Positions 1-9,918 of a DNA stretch of 64,000 bases are shown in pieces. The DNA is taken from positions 8,246,001-8,310,000 of the forward strand of contig JAWQUS010000022.1 of the NCBI GenBank assembly GCA_036365455.1, written 5' to 3'. A program made the translations under genes and the position numbers. Below the pieces are notes generated by a model. It was not told the origin of the DNA. It made no database searches and was given only the letters and a program-made list of their open reading frames with translations. How positions within the stretch are numbered: position 1 is the stretch's first letter; every line of letters starts with the position of its first letter. This DNA is from Macrosoma leucophasiata. Lineage: Eukaryota > Arthropoda > Insecta > Lepidoptera > Hedylidae.

Positions 1-327
1 TCCGACACAGAGGCATAACACCTTAGGCCTCAGAAGTGGTAACGCATCTGCACCTTGACCTTGGTCTTCGTATGGGTGTCTATAGGCTTTATATATATTA
101 TTATTAGAATTTCTTACTATTTCCTGCTTCACCGAATATTACACGAATCACCGGTCATTTTTAAATTAACACTGTGCCTCTGTGATCACCAGTTTTTGGC
201 AGAATTATTACTAAGTGTGATAGTTGCCACACGGGAAAAATAGAATAGAATAGAATAGGCTGCAGTCATCACTTAATATCAATGTGAACTGCATGTTAGT
301 TTGCCACATTCATTACATAAAAAAAAA
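1..327 (+). mobile_element. SINE-A copy, split by an insertion
   Basis: The 3' two-thirds of SINE-A lies at 1-88 and resumes at 256-327, ending in an A-run. The roughly 167-bp insert (89-255) ends in a GAATA microsatellite-like tail, as some LINE 3' ends do, and is flanked by the direct repeat ATAGGCT, a probable target duplication. Confidence 0.75.
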
Positions 328-520
328 CCGTACTACTCCGACTTACGCTACCTCGTTTTAAGCGAATTCCGAGTTACGGGATTTTTTTATTCGTACCGCG
401 GGCATCGCTTTGTTTACAAAAAAAAAGGTCCGGACGAATTGAGAACCTCCTCCTTTTTTTGGAAGTCGGTTAAAAACAATATTTACAAAAACTTTAACTA
501 ATATTTTGGTCGAATCGAAC
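300..520. repeat. Unclassified interspersed repeat
   Basis: The stretch with GACGAATTGAGAACCTCC followed by GAAGTCGGTTAAAAAC recurs in diverged form at 60505-60560. No coding content was recognised and the family was not identified. Confidence 0.4.
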
Positions 521-644
521 CTTACTCTTTTATTCAAAAAAATCTACTTTACATGAACGAACGAACACGTTGACATCCATGGACCATCATGGATTTCATT
601 ATCTGTCATAATGATATGACATCACAAGTATATTAAACAAAACC

Positions 645-985
645 TAAAATGGAGGTTTTGGCGGGAACCTTGAAAGAGGCGTGTAGTGCTCTTATTTTAT
701 TTCATTTTCTTGGTGTATTTAGGAGTAATATTTAATAAAATTGAGGGTTATTACAGTGCCCGTGTATAGTGAAATAGAATAACAGTGCGAAAACACGACT
801 TGTTGGCCCCCAAAACTTTATTATAAATGTTCTGGTAAAGTAGCCATCGCTTTACTCGAATTACTGACTGTGACTCTGACTGACTGACTGATAATTGACC
901 GACTGACTCTTATTTTTACGCTGCTTATGATGAATACGAAATATCGTTTTACTTGACACTGGCAGTATGCGCAACAGCGATGACA
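645..985 (+). repeat. Repeat family R (GTTTTGGCGGGAAC...)
   Basis: This segment carries GTTTTGGCGGGAAC, TCTTATTTTATTTCATTTTC, AGTAGCCATCGCTTTACTCG and a run of degenerate GACT units. The same order of blocks recurs at 49990-50480, 57400-57690 (inverted), 60700-61300 and 61720-61795. No long ORF, so it is probably a non-autonomous transposon or satellite-like unit. Confidence 0.6.
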
Positions 986-999
986 TAATATTAAAAAAA

Positions 1000-1290
1000 A
1001 AACCTAAAATGACTGTTTTATATTATTTCGCATTAACGCATGCTTGTAAAATATATTTAATTTTAAAGAAAAATGGAAAGAAAAATTTGACTTCAGGCGA
1101 GACTCGAACTACCATAAAGCAATGCAATAGATGTGAAGGAAAGATTTCACAAATCGGGCAGGGCTTCAGTAGCTCAATTGGAAGAGCGGCTGGACTAGAT
1201 TCCCAGTAGGCCGCGAGTTCGAGTCCCGCCTGAAGTCAAATTTTTCTTTCCATTTTTCTTTAAAATAAAATAACCTAAAATGACAACGAA
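1000..1290. repeat. Foldback repeat around a tRNA-like core
   Basis: The left arm at about 1056-1110 (ending GCGAGACTCGAACT) is the inverse of the right arm at about 1217-1270 (starting GAGTTCGAGTCCCGCC); AACCTAAAATGAC also occurs at both outer ends. A related arm pair without the tRNA-like core lies at 41630-41750. The element sits in the kanadaptin intron upstream of the exon at 1402. Confidence 0.6.
1162..1238 (+). tRNA. tRNA-like sequence, probably a pseudogene or SINE head
   Basis: A 7-bp acceptor stem can form (GGCTTCA with TGAAGTC, one G-T pair). There is an A-box-like TAGCTCAATTGG and a B-box-like GTTCGAGTCCC. The anticodon arm pairs only with a 9-nt loop and the T-stem has an A-C mismatch, so the isotype cannot be assigned. 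Its 3' half is copied in inverse at 1089-1110, which suggests a mobile element and not a working tRNA gene. Confidence 0.4.
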
Positions 1291-1401
1291 TCACAACATA
1301 TGAATGACGCGTTGTCATTGTGTTTATAACCTGTGTGACGTTATACCCTTTCAACATGGCGCAAAACGTTTAACAATTTAACATTTACTTTATCACTCCA
1401 G

Positions 1402-1581
1402 CTCAAACAAATATCAGACATCGAGTCTCAAATAGAATCTGAAGAGAGATCCTTGGAGCGTCTTCGAAACGCGAGCAAACCCGCGGAGCAGGCCGATGGC
1501 GAGGCGGACGCTTTGGACGCGTTCATGAGTTCTCTGGGCAAACAGAGCATGGCGCAGAAGGCCGAGATATCTAAGGCGAAG
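1402..1581 (+). CDS. SLC4A1AP: Probable kanadaptin (SLC4A1AP) homologue, exon 1 of 3 in window
   Basis: This 60-codon exon follows a pyrimidine-rich acceptor (CACTCCAG, AG at 1400-1401) and ends at AAG|GTATGT; both ends are phase 0. The translation begins LKQISDIESQIESEERSLE, a coiled-coil-like stretch, and carries DALDAFMSSL. An LDAFMS block after a coiled coil, followed by a basic segment with LK-LARPA-type residues, is typical of the C-terminal half of kanadaptin, an FHA-domain nuclear protein first described as an adaptor of the anion exchanger SLC4A1. The FHA domain and the start codon would be upstream, outside the window. Neighbouring exons match in phase at 1926 and 2407. Identification rests on remembered family motifs, so the exon is more certain than the name. 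Confidence 0.75.
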
Positions 1582-1596
1582 GTATGTTTAATAAGC

Positions 1597-1765
1597 AAAG
1601 GAAATGTTGCAAAAATGTATGGACCTCCGGCCACGTGTTGTACACAATATCATTAACGGGCAAAATCAATATAAAAAAGTTTTTTTACCGCATATTTTCA
1701 CTTATTTAGCTTCGTTTGCAGTTACAAAACATTATTTGCAGTTAGAATTGCAACTCAAAACCAAC
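1597..1765 (-). mobile_element. MITE-2 fragment in kanadaptin intron
   Basis: Only 15 bp past the donor site at 1582, the sequence from AAAGGAAATGTTGC through ATGGACCTCCGGCC to GCAGTTAGAATTGCAACTC is the inverse of the 3' third of the 477-bp element at 7601-8077. One terminal inverted repeat remains. Confidence 0.75.
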
Positions 1766-1782
1766 ATGTCCGCGGTGTCACC

Positions 1783-1830
1783 GTACTCAGTATGGGACTG
1801 TGAGCGTGAGCGTATTCATTTACGGTCGCT
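1783..1830 (+). mobile_element. SINE-B 3' fragment
   Basis: GGGACTGTGAGCGTGAGCGT followed by ATTCATTTAC resembles the 3' end of the tRNA-derived SINE at 18156-18378. Only this short tail is present. Confidence 0.35.
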
Positions 1831-1925
1831 TTTTCGTTTCTTCGACTTTCAAATAACAGCGATGCTAAAGTTTTGCACTTCAAACACTTAATTCATCTTC
1901 CATTAATCCTAAATGTTGTCCACAG

Positions 1926-2065
1926 ATGAGCATACAGAAGTTAAAAGGTCAGCTAACGAAGAGCCAGCGGCTGGCGGCGCTGGCCCGGCCTGCGCACGCG
2001 CCGCCGCTCCTGAAGGCGGCCGGCGCCGGCGTCAGGCAGACCAACTCTGTTGTTTACGGGAAGCG
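1926..2065 (+). CDS. SLC4A1AP: Probable kanadaptin homologue, exon 2 of 3 in window
   Basis: The exon starts after CACAG (AG at 1924-1925) in phase 0 and ends in phase 2 at AAGCG|GTCAGT. It encodes MSIQKLKGQLTKSQRLAALA followed by RPAHAPPLLK, a basic helical segment that continues directly from the LDAFMSSL block of the previous exon. Family members show a comparable run, in which leucine- and lysine-rich helices lead into a proline-containing stretch. The first methionine is internal and is not proposed as a start. The third exon opens with the single base that completes an arginine codon, so the reading frame across the intron is supported by phase as well as by content. Confidence 0.78.
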
Positions 2066-2110
2066 GTCAGTTCATTTTCATGCTGAAAGACTAGCTTCTT
2101 ATTACCTTTT

Positions 2111-2332
2111 TACTTGTAGTAGAGCTCCAATGACGGAGCTCGCGGGCGTAGGCGCTGCCGCACTAACCGATCTACTTGTTGTTAAATGGTAGTGTTCAGC
2201 ACTATCGTGTTTTGGTCAGGTGGTAATGTACGGCCCTGTAATTTCCGGCACGGAGACGTAACACCTTAGGCCTCAGGAGTGGTGACGCATCTGCATTTTG
2301 ACCACTGGTCTTTGTGTAAGTGTCTATAGGCC
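2111..2332 (+). mobile_element. SINE-A copy inside kanadaptin intron
   Basis: It runs from TAGTAGAGCTCC to TGTCTATAGG and lacks the poly-A tail. It fills most of the 341-bp intron 2066-2406 and ends about 75 bp before the acceptor. Confidence 0.85.
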
Positions 2333-2406
2333 GTTTGTACATTTGATAAAACATTCGCACGAGGCAGTGCAGTCAAAGTAAATAAATATTATATTTTGTT
2401 TGTCAG

Positions 2407-2701
2407 AATACGATTAAAAGAGGATACAGAAAAACGTCCCAAAGTAAAACGAGTGCAGAAGGAAGAAGAAGAATTCGTAGAAGAAATGGACTCCGATGAA
2501 GAAGAAAAACCGGAAACAGGTCAAACAGAAGATATGAAGACAGAAGATATCAAAAATTCGAAAGAAGTAACAGAAGATAAGAAATCAGAAGTTGAGAAAA
2601 GAGTGTTCGGGCCGATGCGACCGCCCGAAAACTATGTTATACCTGACAGTTATTTTGATCAGGAAACTGACAGAGATTTGCCTGAGATTGAAGAGACTTG
2701 A
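2407..2701 (+). CDS. SLC4A1AP: Probable kanadaptin homologue, terminal exon
   Basis: The acceptor is TTTGTTTGTCAG (AG at 2405-2406). The exon begins in phase 2, completing CG+A (Arg), and ends at the TGA at 2699-2701. The 98-residue tail is highly charged, with EEEEFVEEMDSDEEEKPE and repeated EDMKTEDIK/EDKK motifs, then KRVFGPMRPPENYVIP and an acidic C-terminus. Acidic, low-complexity C-terminal tails occur in kanadaptins, although the family usually closes with a conserved aromatic GDGRT-LN-KYGY-type motif that I do not see. Either this lineage lost it, or another isoform splices to a later exon. No canonical AATAAA lies within the first 200 bases after the stop. Confidence 0.75.
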
Positions 2702-3436
2702 TTATATAGTTATTTGACAATATTCTGTTTTATTTTACTATCGTACCCCGTTTGCATGGCCAAAATACTGTTTGTTTGAGTGAGTCGAACAAAATCGAAT
2801 CTAATACCTTTAAACGAGCAATTCTTGTATATATATAATCAAGATCTCGGAAACGGCTCCAACGATTTTCTTGAAACTTACAGATTAGGGATTTTTCGGG
2901 TCAAGAAATCGATTTATTTAGGTTCCAGGTCCAAGAAAAGCTCGGTTCCAAGTTAATAATAAATTTTCTTCATAACCGACGACTAACGTCATCTATTGAT
3001 GAAAAGAAGAACCATTAGTCTACTAACGTTAGTCGTATATGCAATTCGTACTAATCGCTACGGAGCGAAGCTCGTTCAACCAGGTACTACATATTGATTC
3101 ATTCCCACTTGTCCTACTGAACAGTTTAACGGCAGTCTAATGGGATTATTTTTCTTAGACCTAATGCTTAAAATCCCGATCGTTCATAAACCCGAAAACT
3201 GTAAAAATTGTACCTATTGGCAGCGAAAAAAAAAACCCAACACCGAACGACCTTCGACCTAACCTGTGAAAAAAAGCGTTTTGAAATATATATAAAATAA
3301 AAGTAAACCTCATAACAGATTGTGGTTGTTGTTATGAGTTTTACTATTATTTTATTTATGTATATATTTCAAAACGCTTTTTTTTCGCTTTTTTGCATCT
3401 TATTTATACTTGATTAGGTCAGACAGAGTTTGTCCA
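2702..3436. repeat. Intergenic repeats including a foldback
   Basis: Bases 2820-3080 (GATCTCGGAAACGGCTCC, later CGGAGCGAAGCTCGTTCAAC) resemble Helitron-like repeat sequence. Arms at about 3268-3316 and 3331-3384 (AAAAGCGTTTTGAAATATAT and its inverse) form a foldback with a loop of about 14 nt. No gene is seen. Confidence 0.5.
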
Positions 3437-3725
3437 TTTTTTTTTTTATGTAAAGGTATTGGCAATCAAGTATGCAGTTCACATTGATGTTAAGTGATGA
3501 CTGCAGCCTATAGACACCCACACAAAGACCGAGGTCAAAATGCAGATGCGTTACCACTCCTGAGGCCTAAGGTGTTATGCCTCTGCGCCGGAAATTACAG
3601 GGCCGTACTTTACCACCTGACCGGAACACGATAGTGCTAAACACTACCATTTTGCGGCAAGTATATTAGGTAATGCGGTGGTGCCTACGCCCGCGAGCTC
3701 CGTCACTGGAGCTCTACCACGAGTT
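3437..3725 (-). mobile_element. SINE-A copy, near full length
   Basis: A T-run (inverse poly-A) at 3437 is followed by the complete element in reverse, ending at GGAGCTCTACCACGAGT. Confidence 0.9.
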
Positions 3726-4054
3726 AAAATTTGTTAGTAAGAACCTAATTGCTATATTAGTATTACATATGGTGCACCTTATATCGTAGACCTAGTGAGA
3801 AAAAATAAGCCCATTAGTTCTACCGTGTTTAGTAGAACTAGTGAGAATCAGCCTTCGTAATAATATGTGTCGCACAATGTTCGAACCAGTGCCGCACTGT
3901 TCAGCGTATTAGTGCAGTCAGTCAATCGAACAATGGCGGTCAAATCATTCCAAAAAGGGCATAGTGGTAGTCAAAATAACGTGAGATGGGCAGCAGCGTC
4001 CCGCGATAGAACTACCGCTACTGCGATTGCCAATCTACCTGTCACCTTTTTAGA
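3726..4054. other. Intergenic, nothing recognised
   Basis: A 66-codon open frame is present at 3867-4067 but has no recognisable motif and runs into a SINE-A copy. I see no supported gene here. Confidence 0.4.
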
Positions 4055-4258
4055 GATAGAGTTCTAGTGTAGGAGCTCGAAGGCGTAGCTACCACCGCAT
4101 TACCTAATCTATCTGCCGCCAAATGGTAGTGTTCAGCACTATTGTGTTCCGGTTAGATGGTAATGTATGGCCCCGTAATGATTATCACAGAGACAACAAC
4201 TACTAAGGTCTCAGGGGTGGCAACGCATCTGCATTTTGACCTCTAGTCTTTGTATCAT
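4055..4258 (+). mobile_element. SINE-A copy, second subfamily
   Basis: It carries the variant features CCGGTTAGATGGTAATG and GGCCCCGTAATGATTATCAC in place of the common CCGGTCAGG and CCCTGTAATTTCC. It lacks the tail. Confidence 0.8.
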
Positions 4259-4504
4259 AGGACTGAACCCTTAGGTGTACCGCCACGAGCTTGCCACACA
4301 TCCAAATCGTTGTAATTTAGGAGCAGTTATTGGATCTTTTCTGAGTGATGTTCTTCAGTAATTTTTGAACTCAATTTTATAGAGAATCAAATCTGTTCGA
4401 AAATAGCCTGGCATCAACATCATGGGTCCAGGACGCGTCAGATAATCTAAGGGTGTAAAATGTACTCAAATACAATGGCGTAGAGCTAACACAGCTTACA
4501 GTTT

Positions 4505-4769
4505 TCAGAGCTCCAGTGACGGAGCTCGCGGGCGTAGGCACCACCGCATTACCTAATATCAAGTATATTATCACCGCTGAATGTAGCACTATAGTGTTCC
4601 GTACGGCCCTGTAATTTCCTGCACAGAATCAACACCTTAGGTCTCAGGGATGGTAACGCATCTGGATTTTGACCTTGCCCTTGTGTAAGTGTCTATAGGC
4701 TGCAGTCATCACTTAACGTCAATATGCACTGCATGTTTGTTTGCAACTTGCATTACATAAAAAAAAAAC
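4505..4769 (+). mobile_element. SINE-A copy with internal deletion
   Basis: It runs from AGAGCTCCAGTGACGGAGCT to a poly-A tail, with a changed or deleted block near 4558-4600. Confidence 0.85.
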
Positions 4770-4940
4770 AAAAGACGTGTGGCACTCGGGGACTGCCGCG
4801 GTACAGCTATTGCATTTACATAATTATCTAAAATTATGCAAAACAAAATAAAATGCAAATAAAAAAAAAAAAGAAAAATGAAACAATAATTTTCTATTAA
4901 TATTTACCACTTTTGAAATATTGAATGGAAAAACAAACAA

Positions 4941-4948
4941 TAAAAAAA
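4941..4948 (-). terminator. RNA polymerase III T-run terminator of tRNA-Leu
   Basis: Eight A on the + strand, i.e. T8 on the - strand, lie about 18 nt after the tRNA 3' end. Confidence 0.7.
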
Positions 4949-4965
4949 ATGAACAATAACAATCT

Positions 4966-5046
4966 TGGCAGCGGTGGGATTCGAACCCACGCCTCCGAAG
5001 AAACTGGTGCCTTAAACCAGCGCCTAGACCGCTCGGCCACGCTACC
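4966..5046 (-). tRNA. tRNA-Leu(AAG)
   Basis: Read on the - strand, the 81-nt sequence opens GGTAGCGTGGCCGAGCGG and closes with GTGGGTTCGAATCCCAC and a CGCTGCC acceptor strand plus discriminator A. The anticodon arm is CTGGT-TTAAGGC-ACCAG, giving anticodon AAG (complement at 5011-5013). A long variable arm (TTTCTTCGGAG region) is present, as expected for leucine tRNAs. The acceptor stem pairs over 7 bp with one G-T pair. The A and B boxes are canonical for RNA polymerase III, and an eight-T run begins about 20 nt past the 3' end (complement of 4941-4948), a suitable terminator. There is no intron and CCA is not encoded. It looks functional. Confidence 0.95.
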
Positions 5047-5189
5047 CACGAGGTCGGTCGGCGAAATTAAACATGACTGTCTTTAAATGAGTTTAAAATT
5101 TGTAATCCGGAGCGTCCGGTTTTTTGCGTTACGGAATTTCTGAATTCGGTCCCCGCGCTCAAGGCCCGCGATAGAAGCTATACAATAGC

Positions 5190-5300
5190 TTAAAACATAA
5201 GTGGCACCCGGGGCGGGTGAGCAAAAACAAGAAGGGAATACTAGTCATTCTTTTGCATCTTATTTCTCCATTCTTCATCGTTGTGCTGATTCTGTCCCCA
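5190..5300 (-). repeat. Single unit of the 43.4-43.8 kb tandem repeat
   Basis: Read in reverse it contains GAGAAATAAGATGCAAAAGA, ACTAGTATT and TTTGCTCACCCGCCCCGGGT, the blocks that form the array at 43418-43815. The 130-codon frame at 5217-5609 begins inside it and is not supported as a gene. Confidence 0.6.
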
Positions 5301-5609
5301 TTCGAGCTTATTCTGTCTCTGGCGCCCCCTGGATGCGAAAGTGAGTTTTGTATTGCGCTTTCACGTCTAAACAGCTCAAATTTTTGTAATTTAAGGACAG
5401 GGTGTCACCTCCAAACGGGTGGCACCAAGTGGGGGCCGGCCCCGTTTCGCTACGCCAATGCTACAAAAATTTCTAGGCTTACAGGCGTCCCGATACTCGA
5501 AGGGTTCACTAGCTCTTGGACCATAAGTTTGGATAATAGGTTAAAAGAAGCAAATAAATCATTTTGCCACTATTTATTAGAACCAAACCCATGTTACAAC
5601 ATATATTAA

Positions 5610-6880
5610 CTCTATAAGGTACAGTGTACGAATATATTAATAAATACACTTTTTTACATAAATGGCGAAAGAACTACTCATATAAACACTAACACGAAAT
5701 ATATATATAGGTCTTTGCTGGTAATTTCATAAAGCTAGTTTTGAAAATAGCATAAAAAAAACAAATATAGAAATGCTTTATTTTAACAAAATTACTATAA
5801 TTTTCTTACATTTATACACCTATATAATATTTATACAGTTTTTTTTCTAATTTACATATTGCAACTTTTATCGGTTTACCTTAAATGTAATATGCAAATA
5901 TTAAAATAAGGAAATATTTAATGCATTTCGCACCCTTAGAGTAATATAAGGGCATAAGTCATTTTTGACTGAGATTTTGAACGCTACGGGCACAAAATTA
6001 GGTTATCTACCGTTTAGCGTTGAGAGGGTACAACAATAATTACTTGTTTATTGTTCTTCTTGTCTATCACATAACTTAGATCTTGACGAATAAGTTTTTC
6101 TTTGTCTTCATTTATCATCATTGAAGGAATTGAAAAAAAAATGTGATTATTTTGTTCTATTTTAACTACTTTAAATTTACTATTAATAAATGTTTTTGCT
6201 TTTACTATATGTAATGGTTATTCACTCTAGGTTATTTATGATTACTTGACGTTTTGAAAGTATCTGTAAAGATCTATTCGAAATAAAAATATTTTCTTTC
6301 TTTAATTCTGCCCACGCGTCTGGCTGCTACATGGTCATAATTTGTAATGTGCTCATAGCTCTCGAAAGCGGACCGTTAAAACACTTTGTAATTAATATTT
6401 GTGGCTATAAATGACCAAAAATATTTGGAAATTAAGTTGAAACGGAAAATCTAGATTATTAAACACGACTGGCCGAAAAAAGCTTTTTCGAATTATGCCT
6501 TTATATTACTGAAAGTGTGATTTGTATGTATGAGATATAAGGGAGTTGTTTCATTCTACCCACTTATTGTACAGTTTGTCTAAAGAAAGCTACAAAATAT
6601 TAGGCAAATTGACCACTTGATTGTTCACATGTATCCAAACATTCTTCAATCAATCAAGTGGTTTTTTTTTAATTTGAACACTTCAGAGCAATTCTGCCGG
6701 AACCTGGTAAAAGTTTTACCCCATTTCATTGCAAAAAAGATAAAATAATAGTTATTTGTGATTAATAGATGGATATATTTTATTGTCAAATTGTTAAAAC
6801 TTTGTGCTTTTAGAACAAACGCCATAAGATTGATTAACAATAAAAGTTAATTATTGTTTGTAATAAATTTAACTGTTCAT
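5610..6880. other. AT-rich intergenic DNA with a LINE 3' region
   Basis: Bases 6060-6310 (GATCTTGACGAATAAGTTTT, then GATCTATTCGAAATAAAAAT) match 20830-21085 and look like a LINE 3' untranslated region. The rest shows no supported gene. Confidence 0.4.
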
Positions 6881-7020
6881 AATTTCAACCAAAGGACGTC
6901 TACTGTTGGATAAAGATTGCCACAACGAACGGTTCTGGGCCGCCCTCGTCCAGCAATTGCTTGCAACCTTCACCAGGTCGTTGGTCCACCTCAAGGGGGC
7001 CTGCCTACACTTCGTACATA
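6880..7020 (-). pseudogene. LINE 3' fragment
   Basis: The blocks GGTTCTGGGCCGCCCTCGTC and CAGCAATTGCTTGCAACCTT match the longer LINE C-terminal fragment at 48785-49085 in the same orientation. It is decayed and short. Confidence 0.55.
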
Positions 7021-7600
7021 CTGTACATAAAGTGGATCTAAGCTCCATACATTTCTAAAACACCTTTCTATTGATAGAATTTTGTAAAACCTTAAGTCAA
7101 AGCCATAAATAATACTTTTTGTAGTAATATTTTGTTTTACCACAATGAGGTGCAAAATTATTGTAATTTAAGTTATGCATAATAAGTTTCACCTTTTTTA
7201 TTACATTTTCCATTGCATTAGACATGTCTAGCACTGTTGATGGCCTGATAAGTCACATAAAAGGGTAAGAATAATTGGGGCTATATTTATTGGAATTTAG
7301 ATTTAGCATAACACACCATTTACAAAAGTACCTTACAATTTATCAACCATAACCTATTTTTTACAATTATTGTGCAAATCTAATATTATTATACAATTAT
7401 ACATGTTTTTTTTAAAGGATTTCTGACCTAATACAAAGGCACTTAGCATCCTTTACTATATAACTACAATCGAGTTTCGCTCGTTTTTTATGTTTCTTTC
7501 TGTCGCTATGAATCCTGGTTGGTTAGAGCGAGAAAGATAGCTTCTCATTATACATAGGAAGCATGGAAAGATATCATTCGTTATCAACGACATTGACCAA

Positions 7601-8077
7601 AAAGGAGATGTTGTGAGCTCGGCTCTGGATCGTACACGTCCTCAAAAAATGGGTAAATTAAAGAAGAATCCGAAAAAAATACAAATAATTTATTCAAGAA
7701 TATATTTTAGAGTTACAACCACATTTAATTCAAACGATTTTATCATTTTCAACTATATTCAACATGGCGGCGATACAGCCGACACTTGGGATCAATCAAT
7801 TTCGATAGTATTTAGAAAATTTTACTTTTTTCTCCAAGTACTATGTAATCAAAATACAATTTCAAAAATTAAAATGTAAAATGACATTGCCCGCCATATT
7901 CGCCATGTTGGTTTTGAGTTGCAATTCTAACTGCAAATAATGTTTTGTAACTGCAAACAAAGCTAAATAAGTGAAAATATGCAGTGTAAAAAACGTTTTT
8001 AAATTGATTTTGTCTGTTTAATGATATTGTGTACAATACATGGCCGGAGGTCCATATATTTTTGCAACATCTCCTTT
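7601..8077 (+). mobile_element. MITE-2, complete copy
   Basis: The ends AAAGGAGATGTTG and CAACATCTCCTTT form a 13-bp perfect terminal inverted repeat. The 477-bp body carries CAACATGGCGGCGATACAGC and GAGTTGCAATTCTAACTGCA. A second complete copy lies at 55844-56319 and a fragment at 1597-1765. There is no transposase, so it is a non-autonomous DNA transposon. Confidence 0.85.
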
Positions 8078-8421
8078 AAAAATGAAATTTTTCTAAATTT
8101 TTACCGATTATTTTTGGTACAATGTCAATTTTTCCTCCATTTTACAAACAATTTCACATCAACCGTTTAATTCGTTACGTCGTTTCCGTTAATTTAATTA
8201 TGGAGATAAACAAACTGCTTTTACTGTGCATGCGTCAGTAGAGAGAGATGGATAGGGTATCCAGATATTTTCTCTCATTCTAACAGTCTGACGTTCCAAT
8301 CAGGCAGCCGCAGTCTCCCTTACTTTATACTATAAATCATTTAATGTGAGATATTTCTTGCTGAAAGACTGTAATGCTGCCGAATCTGACTTGATCTCTA
8401 TTTGCAGTGCTAATCAAATAA

Positions 8422-8631
8422 TGCACATCGAGCCTACGAAAGAGACAATCGGCTAGTTTCGTCTTCGTAGAGCGTTATCTCTGCTGCACACTGCCTACGT
8501 ACACTGACTGTCCGGTATTGGTCAAAACTTGATCAAAATGGTCGACAAACGTCAAATAGGTAAGGTGCGAAAGAGATAACGCTCTACAGACCCGAAATAA
8601 ACTGAAGTCTCCTTCCTAAGGTCGATGTGCA
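8422..8631 (+). mobile_element. MITE-1, complete copy
   Basis: It runs from GCACATCGAGCCTACGAAAG to the inverted end CTTAGGTCGATGTGC-like sequence. An inner inverted pair, GTAGAGCGTTATCTCT and AGAGATAACGCTCTAC, gives a second hairpin. Relatives lie at 33392-33543 and, interrupted, at 20455-21235 and 45239-46257. Confidence 0.8.
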
Positions 8632-8632
8632 A

Positions 8633-8808
8633 TATTTTTTTTAATGTAATGAAACTGGTAAACTAGCATGCAGTTCACATTGATGTTATGTGATGACTGC
8701 AGCCTATATACACCCACACAAAGACCAAGGTCAAAATGCAGATGCGTCACTACTCCTGAGGCCAAGGTGTTATGTCTCTGTGCCGGAAATTACAGGGCCG
8801 TACATTAT
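8633..8808 (-). mobile_element. SINE-A copy, 3' half
   Basis: It extends from a T-run to GGGCCGTACATT and abuts the MITE-1 copy on its left. The 5' half is missing. Confidence 0.85.
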
Positions 8809-9750
8809 AAATAAATATTTCTTGTTCAAACAGTATCCTGTACCTTTATTGTGAAGTTTGATCACAATTTAAGCAGATATCGCGTGACACTGCCAACCAC
8901 GCGTCATACACTCAAATCGTTAACAAACACACAGACACACTATACAGCATTATTTTGAGAATATACCAATCGGGATATAGATAATTATTTGATCAAATCA
9001 TTTTCCACTCATAATTTCTAAATTTAGACCCGTTTTGCACCTACATCGTCGCTCTCTTCATAACCCAAAGGTTGACTGGGAGATAATGCCTAGTGGCATT
9101 AAGTCCGCCTATATGTACACCATCTTCGTGCATAAAAAGAGTAAATAAATAAATAAATAAATATAGTACAACATTGATAACATTATCCCATAGTAAACAT
9201 TTTTATACCATGTTGTATTAATGCACAAAAAGTATATTGTATGACAATCTTTTTATTTAATATTTATTATTTTCATCATCAAGTTCATATTTTTGGACTA
9301 TTATTTTTTATTTTATTTTTGTTTACTTTGACTTATTAATCAACGTATCAGTTGTTATTCGCTTTAATTTTGTAATTTGACCTATCACAAGCAAACTATT
9401 ATTTCAAAGTGATTAAATAAATTTGAGTTTATTATCCATTATCAGTGTAGATATCCACGATTAAATTAAATGGTAAGAAATGTAACTTTCGTTCAATTTT
9501 AAAGTGTTATGCGACAGGAGCAGAGCGGCTGCTAAATAAGATGATCTTGGATTGCATTGCTTGGATGCATTTTTAAAACATCTCCTTTTGAGAATTTTTG
9601 TTATAATTTTCCTTGACCCCAATTATTTTATATTCGTAATTGGAGTTAATTTGAACCCTGACGGAATACGAAGACATTTCATATGTAGGTGTACAATACA
9701 AAGGTATATTGTTAATTTCTTCTATTATTTATCGTTTTGTAATGGATACT
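8809..9750. other. AT-rich intergenic DNA with LINE 3' tails
   Basis: Bases 9045-9165 (GGTTGACTGGGAGATAATGC, then AAGTCCGCC and a TAAA run) look like a LINE 3' end. Bases 9290-9430 (GACTTATTAATCAACGTATC and following) recur inside the 793-bp duplication at 37.9-39.5 kb. No gene is seen. Confidence 0.45.
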
Positions 9751-9903
9751 AGTGGTAGAAGACTCGAGGGTGTAGGCATTAACGCAGAACCTCTATCTGT
9801 CGCTAAATTTTAGTGTTCAGCACCGTGATGTAGATGTTGAACGGCTGCAGTACTCACCATCAATGTGCAATGTAAGCTCGTTTGCCAATTTATTGCCTAT
9901 ATA
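9751..9903 (+). mobile_element. Degenerate SINE-A copy
   Basis: Recognisable only by GTGGTAGA, GGGTGTAGGC, TAGTGTTCAGCAC and GCTCGTTTGCCA in the right order; strongly diverged with a large internal deletion. Confidence 0.55.
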
Positions 9904-9918
9904 AAATATTGTTTTAGT

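Noticed and set aside
5217..5609. 130-codon + strand ORF starting with a hydrophobic segment
   Set aside because: It begins inside a repeat unit also found at 43.4-43.8 kb and has no recognisable domain; the hydrophobic start comes from the repeat.
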